9,214 bases of DNA from positions 1-9,214 of the forward strand of contig WFOW01000134.1 of NCBI GenBank assembly GCA_015487895.1. The letters run 5' to 3'. This stretch comes from Gammaproteobacteria bacterium (lineage in GTDB: Bacteria > Pseudomonadota > Gammaproteobacteria > S144-34). Shown in pieces: positions 6,547-9,214 of the stretch. The first letter of the stretch is position 1. Each line of letters starts with the position of its first letter. The translations under genes and the position numbers were made by a program. The notes below the pieces were generated by a model. That model saw nothing but the letters and a program-made list of their open reading frames with translations. It was not told the DNA's origin and made no database searches.

Positions 6547-6612
6547 ACCAGTTTTCTCTTGCCGCGCCATAAGCGCGCCTTATCTCCCTACCGGAAGACT
6601 AAGGCATTGATA

Positions 6613-6627
6613 TGCAAATCGTTCTCA
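6613..6627. promoter_or_regulatory. Fur-box-like 7-1-7 sequence
   Basis: TGCAAATCGTTCTCA matches the Fur 7-1-7 consensus TGATAATnATTATCA in 10 of 14 specified positions, and its core resembles known proteobacterial Fur sites. It lies about 145 bases before the soeA start and upstream of the sat promoter candidate. AprBA and SoeABC are iron-sulfur enzymes, so iron control would make sense. The match is partial and could be chance in an AT-rich stretch. Confidence 0.3.
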
Positions 6628-6640
6628 TCCGCTCCGCAAC

Positions 6641-6660
6641 TATTCGCGAACGCTCGAATA
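6641..6660. promoter_or_regulatory. Inverted repeat in the sat-soeA control region
   Basis: TATTCG (6641-6646) and CGAATA (6655-6660) are exact reverse complements with an 8-base spacer; the left arm overlaps the palindrome TTCGCGAA (6643-6650). The 20-bp dyad fits the footprint of a dimeric transcription factor, for example LysR-type. The specific regulator cannot be named. Confidence 0.35.
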
Positions 6661-6702
6661 TTAGAGTTTCAGAATATTTTATGACTCCCTCAAAAAAGAC
6701 GA

Positions 6703-6737
6703 TTGGCCTCAATTTCGGGCCACGGCTATCTTGGCCC
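6703..6737 (+). promoter_or_regulatory. Weak promoter candidate and hairpin before soeA
   Basis: TTGGCC (6703-6708), an 18-base spacer and TATCTT (6727-6732) form a poor sigma-70-like promoter that would start about 33 bases before the soeA ATG. Overlapping it, GGGCCA (6717-6722) and TGGCCC (6732-6737) are an exact inverted repeat with a 9-base loop. Either the promoter or the dyad may be meaningful, but probably not both as described. Confidence 0.2.
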
Positions 6738-6771
6738 ACCCGTCCGCGGGACGAGCGAGGCACGTGCGAGC

Positions 6772-9214
6772 ATGAGCGAGCCCCTGACCGAGTCCGAGCT
6801 GCGCCGCCGGCGCGGCGAGCGCGTCGAGCAGCGCAACACCACCTGCTACATGTGCGCCTGCCGCTGCGGCATCCGCGTCACCGTCGTCGACGGCAAGGTG
6901 CGCTACATCCAGGGCAACCCGGACCATCCCCTGAACAAGGGCGTCATCTGCGCCAAGGGCGCCTCCGGTATCATGAAGCAATACTCGCCGGCGCGCCTGA
7001 CGCGACCGCTGCTGCGCAAGCCCGGCGCCGAGCGCGGAGCGGGCGAGTTCGAGCCCATCTCCTGGGACGAGGCCTTCCGCATCCTCGAGGAAAGGCTGGC
7101 CCGCATCCGGGAGACCGACCCCAAGAAGTTCGCCCTCTTCACCGGCCGCGACCAGATGCAGGCGCTGACGGGGCTCTTCGCCAAGCAGTTCGGCACGCCC
7201 AACTACGCCGCCCACGGCGGCTTCTGCTCGGTCAACATGGCCGCCGGCATGATCTACACCATCGGCGGCTCCTTCTGGGAGTTCGGCGGCCCGGACCTCG
7301 ACCGCGCCAAGCTCTTCGTCATGATCGGCACCGCCGAGGACCACCACTCCAACCCGCTCAAGATCGCGATCTCGAGGTTCAAGCGCCGCGGCGGGCGCTT
7401 CGTCTCCATCAATCCGGTGCGCACGGGCTATTCGGCCATCGCCGACGAATGGGTGCCCATCCGGCCCGGCACGGACGGGGCGCTGCTGCTCGCCATCACG
7501 CACGAGATCGTCCGCCGCGGGCTCTACGACCGCGACTTCCTGGTGCGCTACACGAATGCGCCCCAGCTCGTGAACGTCGACCCCGACAGCCCCGAACACG
7601 GGCTGCTGGTGCGCACCCCCGACCCCGTGCCCGAGGGCTGCTTCGACCCCCAGAACCAGCTCTGGTGGGACCGCCACACCGACCGCCCGGTGCGCACCCA
7701 CACCGAGGGCGCCGACCCCTATCTGCTCGGCAGCTTCACGCTCGAGGACGGCACGCCGGTCAAGCCGGCCTTCCAGCTCCTGGTCGACCGCCTCAAGGAC
7801 TACACGCCGGAGTGGGCCTCGCGCATCACGGGGATCCCCGCCGAGACCATCCGCCGCCTCGCCCACGAGATGGGCGTGACCGCACGCGACCACCGCATCG
7901 AGCTCCCCATCCCCTGGACCGACGCCTGGGGCAGGGAGCACGAGTCGGTGACGGGCAACCCCGTGGCCTTCCACGCCATGCGGGGCCTCGCCGCCCACTC
8001 CAACGGCTTCCACACCATCCGCGCGCTCTCCATCCTGATGACGGTGCTCGGCACCATCGACCGCCCCGGCGGCTTCCGCCACAAGGCGCCCTTCCCGCGC
8101 CCCATCCCGCCCTGCGCCAAGCCGCCCAAGGGCCCCGAGGACGTGCGCCCGGGGCAGCCGCTCAACGGCATGCCGCTCGGCTGGCCCGCGGGGCCCGACG
8201 ACCTCTTCGTCGACGAGCGCGGCGAGCCGGTGCGCATCGACAAGGGCTTCTCCTGGGAATACCCGCTGTCGGTGCACGGGCTGATGCACAACGTCATCAC
8301 CAACGCCTGGCGCGGCGACCCCTACCGCATCGACACGCTGATGATCTTCATGGCCAACATGGCCTGGAACTCCACCATGAACACGGTGGAGATCCGCAGG
8401 ATGCTCAACGACAAGGACGAGAACGGCGAGTACAGGATCCCCTTCCTGGTGGTGTGCGACGCCTTCCAGTCGGAGATGGTGGCCTTCGCCGACCTGGTGC
8501 TGCCCGACACCACCTACCTCGAGCGCCACGACGTGATGAGCCTGCTCGACCGGCCCATCTCGGAGTTCGACGGGCCGGTGGACTCGGTGCGCATCCCGGT
8601 GGTGCCGCCGCTCGGCGAGTGCAAGCCCTTCCAGGAGGTGCTGATCGAGCTCGGCTCGCGCCTGAAGCTGCCGGCCTTCGTCAACCCCGACGGCTCGCGC
8701 AAGTACCGCGACTACCCGGACTTCATCGTCAACTACGAGACCGAGCCCGGCTCCGGGATCGGCTTCCTGGCAGGCTGGCGCGGCAAGGGCGGCGAGAAGC
8801 ACCTGCGCGGCGAGCCCAACCCGCGCCAGTGGGAGATGTACGAGAAGAACGGCTGCGTCTTCCACTACGAGCTCCCGCGCAGCTACCAGTACTTCCGCAA
8901 CTGGAACCAGGGCTATCTCGAGTGGGCGCAGCGCCACCGCCTCACGCGCTACGCCGAGCCCATCATGATCCAGATCTACTCGGAGGTGCTGCAGAAGTTC
9001 CGGCTCGCCGCCGAAGGCAAGTGGCCGGGCCGCCAGCCGCCGGAGCGCCTGCGCGGGCGCATCCGCACCTACTTCGACCCGCTGCCCTTCTACCACGAGC
9101 CGCTCGAGGCGCAGGTGACGGACACGCAGCGCTACCCGCTCAACGCCGTCACCCAGCGCCCCATGGCCATGTACCACTCCTGGGACTCGCAGAACGCCTG
9201 GCTGCGCCAGATCC
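6772..9214 (+). CDS. soeA: Sulfite:quinone dehydrogenase catalytic subunit SoeA (partial)
   Basis: This is a molybdopterin oxidoreductase of the CISM (DMSO reductase) superfamily; 814 codons are present and the C-terminus lies beyond the window. SoeA is the catalytic subunit of the cytoplasm-facing SoeABC complex, which oxidises sulfite directly to sulfate and feeds electrons through an iron-sulfur subunit to a quinone-reducing membrane anchor. The N-terminus has a [4Fe-4S] site, C25-x2-C28-x3-C32-x27-C60 (TTCYMCACRCG and VICAKG). Cys152 in HGGFCSVN is the probable molybdenum ligand. Cofactor-binding blocks include GTAEDHHSNPLK (186-197), SINPVRTG (212-219) and RPGTDGALLLAI (231-242). The N-terminus has no twin-arginine signal, unlike the exported relatives PsrA and PhsA, which favours SoeA. 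The start at ATG 6772 has a weak GAGG eleven bases upstream; no in-frame ATG precedes it. Divergence from sat-aprBA supports sulfite as substrate. Another cytoplasmic CISM enzyme remains possible until soeB and soeC are seen downstream. Confidence 0.8.
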   Translation, partial: MSEPLTESELRRRRGERVEQRNTTCYMCACRCGIRVTVVDGKVRYIQGNPDHPLNKGVICAKGASGIMKQYSPARLTRPLLRKPGAERGAGEFEPISWDEAFRILEERLARIRETDPKKFALFTGRDQMQALTGLFAKQFGTPNYAAHGGFCSVNMAAGMIYTIGGSFWEFGGPDLDRAKLFVMIGTAEDHHSNPLKIAISRFKRRGGRFVSINPVRTGYSAIADEWVPIRPGTDGALLLAITHEIVRRGLYDRDFLVRYTNAPQLVNVDPDSPEHGLLVRTPDPVPEGCFDPQNQLWWDRHTDRPVRTHTEGADPYLLGSFTLEDGTPVKPAFQLLVDRLKDYTPEWASRITGIPAETIRRLAHEMGVTARDHRIELPIPWTDAWGREHESVTGNPVAFHAMRGLAAHSNGFHTIRALSILMTVLGTIDRPGGFRHKAPFPRPIPPCAKPPKGPEDVRPGQPLNGMPLGWPAGPDDLFVDERGEPVRIDKGFSWEYPLSVHGLMHNVITNAWRGDPYRIDTLMIFMANMAWNSTMNTVEIRRMLNDKDENGEYRIPFLVVCDAFQSEMVAFADLVLPDTTYLERHDVMSLLDRPISEFDGPVDSVRIPVVPPLGECKPFQEVLIELGSRLKLPAFVNPDGSRKYRDYPDFIVNYETEPGSGIGFLAGWRGKGGEKHLRGEPNPRQWEMYEKNGCVFHYELPRSYQYFRNWNQGYLEWAQRHRLTRYAEPIMIQIYSEVLQKFRLAAEGKWPGRQPPERLRGRIRTYFDPLPFYHEPLEAQVTDTQRYPLNAVTQRPMAMYHSWDSQNAWLRQI

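Larger units (their letters stand above)
6404..6771. promoter_or_regulatory. Divergent control region between sat and soeA
   Basis: These 368 bases separate two divergent sulfite-oxidation transcripts and contain no gene I can support. The half next to sat is GC-rich. Roughly 6601-6715 is much richer in A and T than the rest of the window, which suits a promoter and regulator-binding segment. Individual candidate sites are listed separately. Confidence 0.6.

Noticed and set aside
4592..6610. Long plus-strand open frame of 672 codons opposite aprB and sat
   Set aside because: It is antisense to two clearly recognised genes, crosses their intergenic gap and has low-complexity composition.
6709..9177. 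Long minus-strand open frame of 822 codons opposite soeA
   Set aside because: It is an antisense shadow. The plus strand encodes a complete iron-sulfur and molybdopterin signature, while this frame is Val/Ala/Gly/His-rich with no motif.
1..9214. CRISPR array, insertion sequence, prophage or tRNA
   Set aside because: I saw no regularly spaced repeats with unique spacers, no transposase or integrase coding signal, no flanking terminal repeats and no tRNA-like cloverleaf.

Overview
The window comes from a high-GC bacterium that oxidises reduced sulfur compounds. The most likely source is a chemolithotrophic or phototrophic gammaproteobacterium, or a similar proteobacterium. That placement is inferred from gene content (Sat, AprBA and a SoeA-type molybdoenzyme), the very GC-rich codon use and the intergenic style; no marker gene fixes the taxon.

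Layout from left to right. (1) Positions 1-540 hold no convincing gene. The right half is rich in hairpins and may be the leader of the next gene. (2) 541-1461 (+) encodes an exported, PstS-like solute-binding protein with no transporter genes beside it. (3) 1462-1569 lies between two convergent genes and carries heptamer repeats forming a large imperfect dyad, then a second hairpin. (4) 1570-2493 (-) encodes a cysteine-rich YkgJ-family protein. (5) 2601-6403 (-) is a sulfite-oxidation cluster transcribed sat, aprB, aprA. It ends in a strong intrinsic terminator (2543-2575), with the YkgJ-like gene just beyond it. (6) 6404-6771 is a divergent control region with a relatively AT-rich core. It holds a promoter candidate for sat, a Fur-box-like sequence and a separate dyad. 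(7) 6772-9214 (+) is the first 814 codons of a cytoplasmic molybdopterin oxidoreductase, best read as SoeA; it runs off the window edge.

Function. Sulfite made in the cytoplasm can be oxidised by two routes, and both appear to be encoded back to back here. In the indirect route AprBA joins sulfite to AMP to give APS, and Sat converts APS plus pyrophosphate to ATP and sulfate. In the direct route SoeABC oxidises sulfite to sulfate and passes electrons to quinone. The shared 368-bp intergenic region could co-regulate or balance the two. No aprM or qmo gene is present, so the electron acceptor of AprBA is not encoded here. The YkgJ-like protein and the orphan binding protein are the least understood genes.
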